From Bactrocera neohumeralis (Eukaryota; Arthropoda; Insecta; Diptera; Tephritidae): DNA of 64,000 nucleotides. The notes under the pieces are model-generated. The model was not told the DNA's origin. It saw nothing but the letters and a program-made list of their open reading frames with translations, and made no database searches. The position numbers were made by a program, and so were the translations under genes. Position 1 is the stretch's first letter; every line of letters starts with the position of its first letter. Below, in pieces: positions 23,427 to 35,639 of the stretch. The stretch covers positions 15,152,144 to 15,216,143 of the forward strand of contig NC_065920.1 in the NCBI RefSeq assembly GCF_024586455.1, read 5' to 3'.

Positions 23427-23732
23427 AAGGGTGATCCAGCGTTTTTTTTTTTAAGAAAACCTCAGAAACTTCAAATTTCAAAAAATGTTTAGTATCGTTC
23501 AAAAAAACATTCTTTGCAATTACTTTTTTTTTTGAATTATCTCTTTCAAACGTTTGCCGCGGCTACATTTCAAATGGATCATCCATTGAGTCCAATTTCC
23601 GATGAGTCGTTCGAGCATTTCGACTGTTAACTGCTCACCAAAGTCTTCTCTCAATAAATCCATTGATTAAAGATATATGGACCGATGATTTCAGCGACCA
23701 ACACCCATACCACCTCTTCTTGAATCACCCTT
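23427..23732 (-). mobile_element. 306-bp miniature mariner-like element, group C copy 1
   Basis: Perfectly delimited: AAAGGGTGATCCA at the left and TGAATCACCCTTT at the right (inverse AAAGGGTGATTCA), a 13-bp inverted repeat with one mismatch, flanked by TA at 23425-23426 and 23733-23734. The interior corresponds on the minus strand to both ends of a mariner-like transposon in which the catalytic centre has been deleted. Phrases such as GATGAGTCGTTCGAGCATTT and CTCAATAAATCCATTGAT match sequence I remember from the full-length element. It has the structure of a non-autonomous miniature derived from group C, whose longer relics lie at 28065, 32240 and 43850. Confidence 0.85.
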
Positions 23733-25159
23733 TATTAAAAGAAACCCATTATTTTCTCATTGAATTGAATATTGATAGACATACGGCATAGACAATCACA
23801 ACAATCACATGAAGCCGGGTTTGGAATATAAAGAGAATGCATTAGAATCTTCCAATTAAGCAACCGTATCTTCTGGCGTGTCACTATCAATGTGCGTGTG
23901 GCCTGTCGTGGTTATGAAGGAAGTCAATTAATATCACTTTCTATGCGCCTACCAAACTCATACAATAAGTTTTTCGGCAAAAAGTTGGAAAATCTAGGAG
24001 CCACTTTAGATGAAGCTGAGGCGGAGTCAACTCCAATCCCGCTGCGAATTACCAAGAGAGCGCTTTATCAGCATTTTGAAAAAATAGTTCTGTGCCGATT
24101 GAAGTCAATAACAAGCTGGAAGATGGCAAAGTAGATATAGCTCAAATGTGACAGAAATAGAAACAAGGATCCTATATATTTGGATCCAGAAATAGTAAAC
24201 TTGAATGGATGTCCACAAAAAAACAATGATTATGAGTATTTTCATTGAGAGCACCAAATCGCCCGATAAAATGGAATAGCAAGACTATAAAGTCCTAGCA
24301 CCAAAATGGCACATTCAGTGCGGAGAGAACCCACGGAGGCAGCAATGCTATCGCACTACCTCATCTCCTATTGACTTACTACCTACTTGGGTCACCTTTT
24401 AAAGAAATATTTGGTTTACTTGTATTCCAAGTCTGGGACACAGAAGTATATCGCTACTCTAAGCAGGCTTGTAAAATAATTATCAGAAGGAATACAAAGA
24501 CTTTAGACTAAAGCTGAGTTGAAAAGTTAACGTTACGCTAGGTTACACTGGCAGCTTTCATGCCAGATATAGAACCTTCGATCCTTTTTAATGCCAGTTG
24601 AGGGTTCTTTATTATTACATGCTGAAGTTTAATAAAGATTTGAAATCAAATTCTGATATTTTTTTTAGTTTTTGCACTGCAAAGCTCCTACATATCTAAG
24701 CCAACTGCTGAATAAGATGGAACATAAGCGGTGGCAAATGAGATGCTTAAGCCCTTTTTTCACGGCTACTTACCTGCCCTTTCTACGTGTGTCATCGCCA
24801 ATAACGCCCATTACGCTCGCATGTGATACCAGTAAGTTGTGATCAGTAGCTAAGACAACACCCATCCTGCGATATCCTCGAGACGTGTGCTTGAGTGTTT
24901 TCCTGCCGCTCCTTTGCATATGATCTTGGTGATCCTGCATGTCCTTTAGCATTTCATTTTACTCGGATCCGCCTGTAAACCCTTTCGGAAATTTGATTTT
25001 TTTTAGCAACTTGCGTATTTCCCCGAACTGGTCCGGTAACCAAACGGATGGGACTATTGTCAATATCAACAGCTATATCGCTGGAACCCCTTTATGACCT
25101 AGGACACAGTAATGTGCAGCTGTTTTCTGGCAGCCGCTTCTGACATCTAACTCCGCTGA
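23733..25159. other. Unassigned sequence
   Basis: An 80-codon open frame at 23892-24134 shows no family resemblance. The stretch 24740-25030, directly upstream on the plus strand of the RNase H fragment, may belong to the same minus-strand retroelement, but I can read no motif in it. Confidence 0.35.
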
Positions 25160-25235
25160 ATAGATGAATAGATCCCGGCACCCACTCCATCAGCCAAATT
25201 TGATACGTCGGTGATAATGCTAAAAGTTCCGCTGA
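25160..25235 (-). mobile_element. RNase H fragment of a non-LTR retrotransposon
   Basis: Read on the minus strand, the frame gives FSIITDVSNLADGVGAGIYS. This resembles the first beta strand of the RNase H domain in jockey/I/R1-type elements, where FTDGSK-DGVGAGIY is usual. The first catalytic Asp is kept; the normal Gly-Ser after it is Val-Ser. The frame breaks soon after, and the remaining RNase H residues cannot be traced through 25000-25160. A short, dead fragment. Confidence 0.45.
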
Positions 25236-27234
25236 TGGTCGCATAGCTTTTTATTTTTTATGTGAATCGAATACTTCTTCTTGTGTAGAGTTCACCTAAC
25301 GTCGGCAATCCTGCAGCTGAATAGTTTGTGAATGAAAAAGAATTCTTCACCAAATTCTGAACGTAATTTTGCTACTTTCCTTAATGATTTCGTTAATTAT
25401 TTTACTAACATTAACATCGTTCAAGCCTCCCAAAAATAACCAACAAAAAACTTCAATAAATTATATGGAATTCTTCACTTTGGTATTAGCAATCATCAAA
25501 AATTCAGCTTAAACATCTTCAATTCCTGATTTTTGAAAGCAAAAAAATATGTTTACGCTTGCTTGAGAGCGAATTAAAGCAGCTGCTATGTTCGTATACT
25601 ATGTTGCTTTACTTCCAGCTGCCAAATAATCATCCACAAGTGTCAATAACAGCATCAGTATTCCCATCACAATAAGTTATTTTGCTGGAGAAAGACAGCA
25701 TTTGAAATATTTTATATGAAATGTCAGCGTTTGAACTAGTTGAGACAAAAGGAATGGAATGAGTGCCACAACTGTGGAGTGTTTGTATGTATCATAATGC
25801 AGTTGCAACAATATAACAGGAGTTTGAAACATTTTTACGAGAGTTTTTTTTTTGCTCTGCTAAATGCATGGCAAAACAGACTCACGCAGCATAAAGATAT
25901 GATTAACCCGGCGGCAATGACGGTAGGCCTTCGAGACCGACAAACTTTATTTTTGCACTATTGTAGTTTTTTAATATTATAGCAAAGAAAAGGAGACGTT
26001 ATTGGAGTATGCCAACCGCTCTGTAATATTTTAATCCAGAAAAACCACTTTCTTTCTTCCCAAAAATTGCATCGCCTAAGGGTTAATTGCAGAGCATATG
26101 AATTCATACATATATACAGACTCACACATATAGAGTGGTCGCTTACACTAACGTCGGGTCAGCGTTGCATTGGACGGGGTTAAGCGTAGTGTGAAATCAT
26201 AAATGACACATAGTTACTTATGCACATCATATTAACACGTGATGCGATTTAAACTTTTGCAGTGGCATTCTGACCCATACCCACCGCACAAACACACACT
26301 CACACATATAGTAAATAACGCGCATGCAGCACTCAGACCGGTATAAATAGCTATTTGCTCCGTAGGAGACGTGTCACAAAGGCAACAACTACAAAGTGTG
26401 TATATCAGTCGCTGCATGTGTTTGACTTTGGCAGCACCGTTATTATGGATAGCCATAAAAATGTGTAATACCTTCATAAAATACTACTGATACTTTTGCT
26501 GCTGCTGCTCAGCTTTGGCATTTCATCGATTTCATAGTTTTACGCTTGGCTACCCGCTTGATTGTTGAGCATTTCGAGCTACTGTCCGCAGCGCGCTGGT
26601 TGGATTCTTTCAATTGTGGTTGCGGTTCATCAATCGCAATTTGCTCTTCGGTCCATTTGTACAACTGTCTCATGCATTACCGTTAATGCTTTACTTGTAT
26701 GCGGACCTTTAGTGAAGTCTGATACTTTGTAAGGGAGTTTTGAGTCTGTTGAGGCATTGTAATGTCACCTTGTGGATGATGATGATAAGGAGTCATTGAA
26801 CTGTCATTGAGCTTATCGAAGGGAGAGAGTGGCATGCATGCAGTTTGAATGAATTTCAATTTGTGGTGATAATATAACTTTCGTAATATGTGCTTTTATC
26901 ATTTTTCTTTTGGAATTACACTTTTTACTAGATGTGTTCTTCGCAAGATTAAAGTATTTACGCAAAATAAGTGAAAAAGTTTTCATATATTTAAGCTTAA
27001 TATATAGTAAATGGGACCTGAATATCGAGCAATGTTTAGTTCATTCTGCACGACGCTGTTTCATTCTTAAGTGTACGACTTGAGATTGTAATGTTACGCT
27101 TGATTCCCTGAATCCTTTTACCATATGTCATCGGCATTCCCTAGCAATTGTACACTCTCGGAAAGGCTTATCCCACCGGAGTTTGGGGGTCTCCCTTTTT
27201 TTGTATTGCACGTCTAAAACACTAGAGAAGTGTC
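25236..27234. other. Low-repeat stretch
   Basis: No gene or transposon recognised. CA-rich tracts occur at 26110-26310, and a good TATA match, GGTATAAATAGC, is at 26339-26350 without a supporting initiator at the usual distance. Confidence 0.4.
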
Positions 27235-27690
27235 TTCCGTTATCACAAGGTAATCGATTCGCAAGAATCTAGGCGGCTTTTGCGAATGTGATCAACCTCA
27301 ACCCATTTGAGGATGTTGGATTATGGAGGCTGAATTTACCGACCATTGTGCCAAAGATATCATTTTTTACCCATCCTGGCATTAAAGTCGTCAAACACGA
27401 TTTTGACGTCATGGCGGGGCCAGCTCCCATAGGTGCGCTCCAAGCGGGGGACAGCCTTCGTCCACCACATCGTTCTTCTCTTTCGTCGGGGCGTGGGCGG
27501 AAATCAGCGAAACGTTGAAAAACCTAGCTTTGATGCGGATTGTGGCTAAACACCGGGGTGAAAACAAGGATCCGGCGACGGAGTCTCTGTCCCACCACGA
27601 ATCCCAAACCGAATTTGCGCTATTTATATGGCCACTGTAGTAATTTCCTCAAGGACTTACTCGTCTTTGTCCCGTCCATCACATTTCTTG
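27235..27690 (-). mobile_element. RTE-like endonuclease domain relic
   Basis: On the minus strand, starting near 27630, the sequence gives KFGLGFVVGQRLRRRI, then after a shift LATIRIKARFFNVSLISAHA and PTKEKNDVVDE, then DVKIVFDDFNARMG, then FGTMVGKFSLHNPTSSNGLR. This is the AP-endonuclease-like nicking domain of a non-LTR retrotransposon, the same protein that genome annotations often mislabel craniofacial development protein 2-like. The usual GDFNAR catalytic loop reads DDFNAR here. Three or more frame changes and stops are present, and the SDH-containing end is missing. It is the endonuclease counterpart of the RT relics at 18256, 40880 and 53950. Confidence 0.82.
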
Positions 27691-27904
27691 GACGCTGGTG
27701 ATATCAGCCTTTACTTTTATGAAGACATTAACCAGCTGGGTAGCAGCACCTTCCCAATTAAGGGATGCATGCCCTCAAAATCGTAGGCCTTATTACGTTT
27801 GCTGTGGTCGCCATCAAAAGCGGGGTTTCTCTTCCAAGACTGATGTTTCATATTCATTGGTGGCTTTTTTTCGTAGTTGGTTTGCCTTATCACTTTAGCT
27901 CGCC
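27691..27904. other. Unassigned junction sequence
   Basis: Lies between the minus-strand endonuclease relic and the 3' tail repeat. No motif recognised. Confidence 0.3.
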
Positions 27905-28062
27905 TTAAAACGGATGTTCTTTGGCTACCCAGAGGATACTTGGTGTAAGACCGGAAGTCGTGAGCTTCTTGAGCCATATGTAAAATTATCGTTTCTGGCC
28001 ACTCCCAAGTAAACTAAGGCAATAAGGGAACCTTCCTCACTTGCGAGAACTTCTACACATGA
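27905..28062 (+). repeat. 3' tail repeat shared with 36525-36665
   Basis: Shares TTCTTTG(G/T)CTACCCAGAG, ACCGGAAGTCGTGAG, TTGAGCC(A/G)TATGTAAAA, ATCGTTTCT and CTCCATCC in the same order with 36525-36665. There it directly follows a non-LTR polymerase carboxy terminus, so this is probably a detached 3' untranslated end of that family. Confidence 0.7.
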
Positions 28063-28064
28063 CT

Positions 28065-28690
28065 CCATCCCCCAATTTTTTTAAAATTATCTCTTTCGAA
28101 TATTGACCGCGTTCAGAAGGTCTATCCGTTGAATGCAATTTTCGCATTTCGATTGAAAACCGGCGAATGATATGCAAGTTTTCGCTTCTTTACACACCTA
28201 TTACACCCTAAAGCGTCTCATCGCTGAACAAAATTTGGCTTAAAAACGTCGGATTTTCTTGCAACTTTCCAATAGTTCATAGAGCGACTTCAGTTCCTGT
28301 ACAAAACTTTGTACGATTTCAATTGAAGATCACGACATAAAATGCGCCAAGTCGTTTTATACTTCAGTCAGACTTGCTGCAAACGGCGCTGAATCGACTT
28401 CTTCGAGTACACTTTCAGCTATAGCTGCTATATTTTCTCCACTTCGTGTTGAACGTGACCTATTCGGTCTAGTGTTACCCAATAATGAATGCTGGATCTC
28501 AAGATGGGTGATGTTGTTGCTAGTACGCTAGTACGCTTAGGAGGACGATTATGTTGACCATAAGTTGAGCGAAGCGCGCGAAACATATTCTTTGCAGATG
28601 TAAGATCATACTGCTGATAAAATATTTTTCGAAAAATTAGAAACTATGCTATGATTGATAAAAGGCAGCAATAAAGCTAAAAGCCATAAA
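28065..28690 (-). mobile_element. Mariner-like transposase relic, group C copy 2
   Basis: On the minus strand the sequence reads in the order of a mariner/Tc1-type transposase amino half: a helix-turn-helix region (from about 28600 down), then VQSFVQELKSLYELLESC and finally ILFSDET with the first catalytic Asp at about 28219-28221. The segment holding the second and third Asp is deleted: sequence jumps from about 28210 to the 3' untranslated part (28065-28160), which matches the interior of the miniature copy at 23427-23732. Multiple stops. A dead, internally deleted copy. Confidence 0.75.
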
Positions 28691-31445
28691 GCTCAACTTA
28701 CTGAAATCCGCTGCCTTAAGCCAAATATTGACCAGGTTTTTGAATCTTAGCTTAAAGCAACCATTATATTGTTTTAATTAATTTATTTGTGTTGAAAGTA
28801 TTAGTCAAAATCCGTTAATAATAATCCGCAAATAAACTCAGTATTAATTTGCCAGATTAAAAGCTACTGCTTTCTAAGCTTTACTTCAAAATTGCTTCTC
28901 CGTTTTTTACTTCTTCAAAACATTTTTAAGTAAGTGCCGTCCGAGTATTTTCAAGCTCAACAAGACATTACAGTTTTCCACTTCGCCAGGATATTGCTGC
29001 ATTAAAATGTGCCATACGTCTTTGAAGTATTTACCAATCGCATTTGGAGTGAGCGCATACATACAACCGTTAGCTTAACTGTATAGCCTTTTGCAGCTGA
29101 AAACTCAAAACTGCAAACTTCATACTTTCTTTCAGCTGCTGCTGTATGCTCACTTGCAGTTTCAAGCTTTATTTTGGAATTTTTCGGAAATTCCATTAAA
29201 TATGAAACTACTTGTATGTTATATGACACCGAGCACTGGGAAATAGTTACACGCAGACATACATGACACTTGGCACGAGAGTATATGAGGTGAAGCGGCT
29301 TCCCAGTGTAAAGTGTTGAGAATAAATTTTTGCTTTAAGGAATTGGGTAGCTGGAAATAAGTTTTTTTTCTTACTTGTATAGCAAGATTTTTGTGAAATT
29401 CCCAAATAACAGGTAGAACCTGTTTCCTCGGAGCTCAGGCTTTTGAGCTGCGCTCCACTACTGTATCTGTATCGAACTCCATGTAAGTACTTTGCAACTA
29501 GTTCTTAAAAGTTTTTGTGTAAGTTTTCACCAATCCAGTGCTCACAAGCAATTGCTTATGGTCCCTCAAATGGGAATGAAATTGGCAGCAAAGCGAGCAA
29601 CGGAAATGTGAAAAAGCTGCACAATGCGAGCGCAGCGCGAAACCAAGCGGGGATCCACGCCATATCCGTCTGTATGTGGCATGTCTACATTTTTCTGCTG
29701 CACCTGCGCTTGCACCTACATACGCGTACATCTGTAATTCTCAGCCCAGCACTCTATATGCGCACACATACAGGCGCACACAAATAATGCGAACTTGCCT
29801 GAAAGTGTAAGTGTATCTGTGTGACACTCAGAACTTGTTAGAGATCATAAGCAGTGGCAAGTTATTGGCGCAAATTTCCCACGGGTTATTTGTGTGCCAA
29901 CATTTTAAGTTGCCGGCAACATTGTTGGGTCTAAGTGTGTTTGTGGCTGCCAGTCGCAGTCGGCAGCTGGAGTTATGGCTTTTGGCTGAGTTTTCTTTTA
30001 ATTTTTTTCACATTTTTTTTTTAATTTTTTTTATATTTTTTTCGAAGTGGCAACGCTGCCATTGCATTTTTTGACAAACGCAGTCTGTAATGCCCGCACG
30101 AGTTGCCACTGCGCTGGGAAATGAACAAAAGCTTATATACGCAGCTGAATATGTATTAGCTGGGCGCCGGGGCGTATGCGTAACCTGCTGCGGAAGCATT
30201 CACTTGCCTGTACAAATAAAAGAGTGCTTGTTGCGGTATGTCTTTAATAATATAAAAACTTTGTATAAACGTGCTCATGTGTGGCACTTTCTTCTAAGAC
30301 TCTTTGGTTGCTTCAAATACTCGCCAATATGAAAAATCTGCTGTGCACACACACAGATACATGCGCAACTTTCATAGTTCGAGTGCGTTAAAACTCTTGA
30401 ATTTTCCACAGCAAGCAACATAAATGACACTGTTGTGTGGCAGCAGTTGCAATTGTGGCGACTGCTTAAGTTTGTGCTCGCCGCTTTGTGTTGCCATTTG
30501 TCAGCGGCAGTATTTTGCTCGAGTAGTATTATTTTCTTACGCTGGTCTTAACTTTTCGCTGTTTTTTTTGGTGCCTTCGAAAATACTTAATAAATATGAG
30601 TGCTTCTTCAAGCGTTAGACTTCTGCGCTCACCTTCTTATTGCTGCTTGGTAGTGGTGGCACAGCTTTGCAGCGCTTATGTACATTTTTTCGTAGTTGTT
30701 GTTTTTGTGGACAAGGGCTTCAATGAGTCATTGCACTGTAATGCTTTGGCCATTGCGAGTATAACGATTACTCAAAGCGAGTGAAATTGGAGAGTATAGT
30801 TTAAGTTATTGAATTTTTGATATAAAATTGAAAAAAAGTACATTTTAGTTGTGAACTAATTTCTTCAAATAGTACTCCGAACAAGATCTTTACTTGGTCT
30901 GTAACTTTGAGCTAAAAGAATTATTGATGGTGGTACCTGGTATGCTGTCGCAATACTTTTTGAAAATATGGAAGTGATATTGCCAGAAGGGTATGAAGCA
31001 GGTCGCCTCCAAATTGGTACATTCTTGCTAACGCAGGTTATTGCACACACAGCCTTACCAACTCCTGGGTTGCACTTTAGCTTAGACATGGACTAATAAT
31101 TAGGAATTAAAGTTTTGGGATTTCGATTTGAAGCCTGTGCTGGAGGTTGCGACATTCTGCCATTTGAGTATGCTCGGGTGATATTCTACAGAAATGGCTG
31201 TGGGGCTAGTTTTGTCACTGTCCGTGAGTCCAAGATATCCGAGGTGGCCATAAGATACGACTTTGAGATGTTTTTGAGCGGTTGTGCCATCGGTACCACC
31301 AAAGTAGAATAAGGAGGATTCGGGTGATCTCAGCCTACTTGCTCGAGATGAGGTAGAACCACTTCCAATACTGCTGAAAAAGTGCCTAGAGGAATAATGT
31401 CAAAAAAGGAGTAGTGCCTTCTGACGCAAGGTTTTAGATTCATTA
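28691..31445. other. Low-repeat island
   Basis: No recognisable transposon. The stretch 29480-30800 is comparatively GC-rich with GTGTG tracts and T runs (29998-30040). Frames such as 29515-29787, 29811-30074 and 31115-31312 are open for 65-90 codons, but I recognise none. A run of 58 codons open on the plus strand at about 30915-31092 (containing DGGTWYAVAI) is likewise unassigned. Confidence 0.4.
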
Positions 31446-31860
31446 TACGATTTCGGGAAGCTCAGATCCAAATTAGATTAGATGATGAAGCTCTATTTAT
31501 ATGCCGCAAGTTTAACTCACCCTGTTTGGTCACGCAAGTCTGAGAGAAGTTCCCCGACCTCAACCAAGCTTCAAATTCAATGGTACCTCTGATCTGCGAC
31601 TGGAGAGTTTTGGAAGACAACTCATTCTCTGGCCACAGGTACAAAGTAATCAGTCTAGATGCAGCGCAGCCAACATGAAAAATATAAAAGAATTTTAGAA
31701 ACAAAATATTCCAGAAGACTATGACATCCCTTCCAGGCGCATTATAACAGACATCCCCTCTCCTGAGGTGCTGGATAACTGCACCAAAGTTTTCAGCACT
31801 GCTTGTAACGATTCCTTAGAGAGCTTTTGACTAATGACATTAGAAAATGGGTAATGGTAG
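31446..31860 (+). mobile_element. Non-LTR endonuclease end and linker fragment
   Basis: A plus-strand frame at 31595-31680 gives DWRVLEDNSFSGHRYKVISL. This matches the last strand of R1/pol-type retrotransposon endonucleases, where W-V-E-SLSDH-YI is usual; the catalytic SDH is SGH here. About 100 bp downstream, VLDNCTKVFSTACNDSLE resembles the helix linking endonuclease to reverse transcriptase. The interval between, and the rest of both domains, cannot be read. The domain assignment rests on one motif plus order, so moderate confidence. Confidence 0.5.
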
Positions 31861-32239
31861 CCCTTCTTTTGAAACCCTTCCAAAATCAGCGCTCCTTTTA
31901 GACGATTCTTTAATAAGACTCATAAAAGTGGGCAACTAACGATTGCAGCTTTTGTAATGCAAAGGCAGGTCAGGGGACACTGCCTTGCGCACTCGTGTCT
32001 CCTGGCTCGGGAGGACCATGAGAAACAAGGAGTTTGCATTCAACAACGTCTAAGTGGTTATATGCAGACCAGTCTAAATGTCTAACTTTAGACCACACAC
32101 TCTTACTGATAAGCTGAGGGCTCATTATTTCTCCAAACCCATATTATCGGTATTATCAATATAAAGCGTCTACCAATAGGCATGACGAGATTTTAACAGC
32201 CCGCGGCGGCCGTGTTTGTTTACGGTTTTGTGTTAAATT
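31861..32239. other. Unassigned sequence
   Basis: Probably decayed continuation of the flanking elements; no motif recognised. Confidence 0.3.
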
Positions 32240-32770
32240 TAGCCAGTGTGTTCATCAAGGTTTGCCATTTCATTAAGGTTCTCGAAACTTAAATGCATTC
32301 CTAAAACTTTACGTGAGGAGCGGATTGTGGTAGGGCTGCATGTATCATCAAGCTTTATTTCTTTCCTTCAAGGCTGGAAGTGCCGTCACCATTAATAGCG
32401 AGCGTTATATATATGGACCGATTTTTTCCCGAAATTTGATGGCAGCGTGGCGAACGATATATGTATATTTCCAACAAGATGCTACACCGCCTCAAGTTAC
32501 ACGTCTACGCATGCAAAGTTTGGCGACACATGAATTTCGATAATTCAAATCGACCTCCAAGGTCACGCATTTAACGCCTAGAGATTATTTTCTCTGGATA
32601 TATGTTAAGTCAAAGATTTGAGCCTATGAACCAGCAACATTTAAAGAGCCTGGAGATAACATTCAGCGTACTATAGCTCAAATGTTGAACCAGGTCATCA
32701 AACATTTTTTTCAGCGGGTGGAGATATGTAAATGGTGCGGTTTATGGTATGAAATTATCTGGTACGAAGG
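32240..32770 (+). mobile_element. Mariner-like transposase relic, group C copy 3
   Basis: The readable part starts with a VTINSERYIYGPIF block (32378-32430), continues YFQQDATPPQVTR with the second catalytic Asp, then HLTPRDYFLWIYVKSKI with the third Asp, and YEPATFKEPGDNIQRTIA further on. This is the order of the carboxy half of the group C transposase, and the same blocks occur in the copy at 43850-44960. The amino half, including the first Asp, is missing; 32240-32370 may hold its extreme 5' remains. Stops at about 32541 and 32620 and a shift break the frame. Dead copy. Confidence 0.78.
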
Positions 32771-34734
32771 CAAAACAGTAGTTATTTTGTGTAAATTTGA
32801 ATTTTTCATTTAATTTTTATATCACGTCGCTTTTGCTTCATTCTATGTAGGCACATGTTTTGTGAGAAATTTAAGACTATAAGTTCCTCCCTGGACGTTC
32901 GTTTACGAAGAATATATTTTTTCCTAGTTGGCATTGATTTATTATATTCTGAGAAATACTTTGTTATACTGACTGGCTGATTTTGTTCTATATGACTATG
33001 TAAAATAATTGTAAATTCAAACAATATATGTATGTATTTTATTATCGTATACTCGTGTATCTAGGGGATGCCTTTAGCTGCCTCCTATGGAAGACTTTGA
33101 TTTTGCACGTTCACTATTTATTGTGCTTTTGTACTAAATATCAAAAATATGTACATATATCAATATTTTAAAATAATAAAAGTATTTAAAAAAAACATTA
33201 AAAATTTGGGAAATTTGGAAATTTTACTTCAGCGCTCATAAAGTGAATATTTAATATCAAGCGAGTAATTCAACAACCTTTAGGTGACTTCAGAGCAAAC
33301 AATAACTGCAACTACCCACACCAGCATGAGCGACCACTGACTAACTTATATTTTTGTTTTTTGCATTTTGAGTTTTGTTGCCTTCACCTTACTTTGAACT
33401 CTTGATTATATGAAAAATATGCATGCCTCTTTTGCCTTTGTGCTCGCTCGGAAATTGCAATTACTTATGCATAAGAGATGCACAATGCGAATAAGTGATG
33501 GATAAAATACACATGCTCAATTATCATGGTGCAGAGCAAACAACGCACACACACTTGCATACATATGTATGTATTTGTAGGTAATATGATAAAGCTACAC
33601 AAACTAAGTATATGTATGTATATGTAGCTTACAAAGAATCCTTTGTTGGGCAGCTACTAGATTGGCAGCGTACACGCACAGATGTACACATTTATGTATA
33701 TAAATGTTGCATCTACTCAACTTTCATTATATGCGCTCAGCCTCACTATTCATGCATTAAATGTTCAAGGCTTTCTTCATCATTGTTAACAATCAGTGCA
33801 TTCAATATAAAAATGCACAAAAGCCATAGTAACGGTAATAAAATAAAGATCTACACGCCACACGCACACACTTATAAAAAGGCATATGTGCGTTTATAAG
33901 CTTGTGTGCCGCTAAGAGAAAACTGTATGCTGACAACACACTAGGAAACTTCACTTCATACCACTCAAACACACACATGCATATATACATGCGAGTACTA
34001 TACACACACCCACACATTTATAATTTTTTGTGCCCACAAGAAAACCTCGCCACCTGAGTATTTGGGTGAAAAAAGCAGGAATTGTTATATCAAAATGCCA
34101 TATCTGCCATAATAAATTCACCTGCGCGTTTGTGTGCGGGGCGCACTGGTGAGCTATTGTGAGCAGCCACACAAGCATACAGCGAATTCGCCAAGCGCAC
34201 GGCTTTTGTATAGTCCTAATGAAAGGATGCCATTTTATTTTAACCACAAAAGTGGCGAGCACAATGCGTTAAAGATGTAGTTTCACCGAACTGCGAAAGT
34301 TTATGTGTATGTGTGTGTGTATGCGGGTTTTAAGTGCACTAAAACGTAAAATTGGATATGTTGCCACAAAAGCATATGAGTTTATTTATTTATATAATGA
34401 AAAGTAGTTTTTAGACAAATAAATTGTATGAAGAGAGCGTAAAAGAGATTGAGGCAGTTATGTATGAGTATTAGCTGACAAGCAAACCTCGTATGGAAGA
34501 ATGCCGTTATGAAATATTGACATCAATCGTAATGCATATTTCAGTGATCAAAAATGAAGACAATGTGGTCGATCGGCATTAAGTACTTTTAAATTTCAGA
34601 TATAAAAGACACAGACTTGATTTTAATTCAAATCGGAAGCACGTGAATGCACTGCAGAGCTTTATACCGGAAACATATAGAACTAGACACATATTCATGA
34701 ACTCAGGTAGGTAGCATGAAAACGAGAAAAACTC
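32771..34734. other. Low-repeat stretch
   Basis: Contains CA/TG-rich microsatellite-like patches at 33545-33620, 33855-33880, 33965-34015 and 34300-34320. No gene or transposon recognised. Confidence 0.45.
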
Positions 34735-34915
34735 TTCGATAACTTCGATTCAACCGAAGCAAGAATATCAATACAAATAAAAAGCATTCCAGACAAGAAC
34801 CTGATTTTTATCGGTTACTTCGTATGACAGCTATTTGTAGTAGTCCGATATCGGCGGTTCCGACAAATGAGCAGTTTCTTGGCGAGACACAGATGTGAGT
34901 CCATGAGTTTAAGCT
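34735..34915 (-). repeat. Dispersed repeat R, copy 2, inverted
   Basis: Read on the minus strand it contains CAGCTGCTCATTTGTCGGAAC-like, CCGATATCGGAC and TTCGGTTGAATCGAAG phrases of family R. It ends on the plus strand next to the start of the R1-like relic. Confidence 0.65.
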
Positions 34916-34954
34916 GGCTGAGTACAAAATTGAATAAAATCTACTTCACTACCA

Positions 34955-35575
34955 CAGTTGAAGTGTTTAGGGGTAATAATAAAATCCAAACTGAAATTCA
35001 AGGAGCATTTGGCAAATAAGATTTGCAATGCCTTATCAAAAATGATGGCGAATAGAGGCTTCTAATCGCAAAGCAATGACTTCAGTAATACTATCTGCTG
35101 CACCAGTATGGATACAGGCACTAGATATAAGCTAGTATGACGCCCGTAGACATTCAGGGAAATCAATTCACGCCATTAAATGAACTATCAGCGCCAATTA
35201 CAGAAACTAGAAAAGAGAGGAGAGAATAATATATATTATAATTATATGGCAGCAATGGTGACAAACCTCAAACATAGAACGGCGGACTCACAGACTTATA
35301 CCTCATATCCATACGTGGATAACTAGACAACATGGGGACGTGTATCTCTACCAGACCCAAATATTAAGTGAGCATGGATGCTTCAGAGGGTACCTATACA
35401 ATTTTCAAAATGATGTAAGTTCAAATAGTTCAATGTGTACGGAGTCCATAGAAGACTCTGAACATGTGTTTTCCATTGTTCTCGGTTTGGAAACATAAGG
35501 AAAAAGTTAGAAACAGCACTAGGTGGTAGTTCAACAGTGGAAAATTTTACTGCATTTATGTGTCAGTAGAACGGA
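34955..35575 (+). mobile_element. R1-like non-LTR polymerase carboxy terminus
   Basis: Frame one begins LKCLGVIIKSKLKFKEHL and NALSKMMANRGF, the thumb region that follows the reverse transcriptase in R1/pol-type elements (LKYLGVMID-L-FKEHL, ALSRLMPNIGG). After shifts it continues RRTHRLIPHIHTWITRQHGD, QTQILSEHGCFRGYLYNF and EDSEHVF, corresponding to the R1-type end where H-(R/E)-LT-FL-GHGCF--YL and EHV-F-C occur. The cysteines of the terminal zinc motif are largely lost. Multiple stops; the YADD domain is not present upstream, where repeat R abuts. A dead 5'-truncated copy. Confidence 0.8.
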
Positions 35576-35639
35576 TGTGGCAGATTGAGGAAGGGAACCG
35601 GGAGTATTTTAACTTTTTTCTCTGGATCTTGTGGATCGC

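Noticed and set aside
26339..26350. GGTATAAATAGC, a strong TATA-box match
   Set aside because: The only good TCAGTC initiator is about 60 bp downstream, too far, and no coding exon follows.
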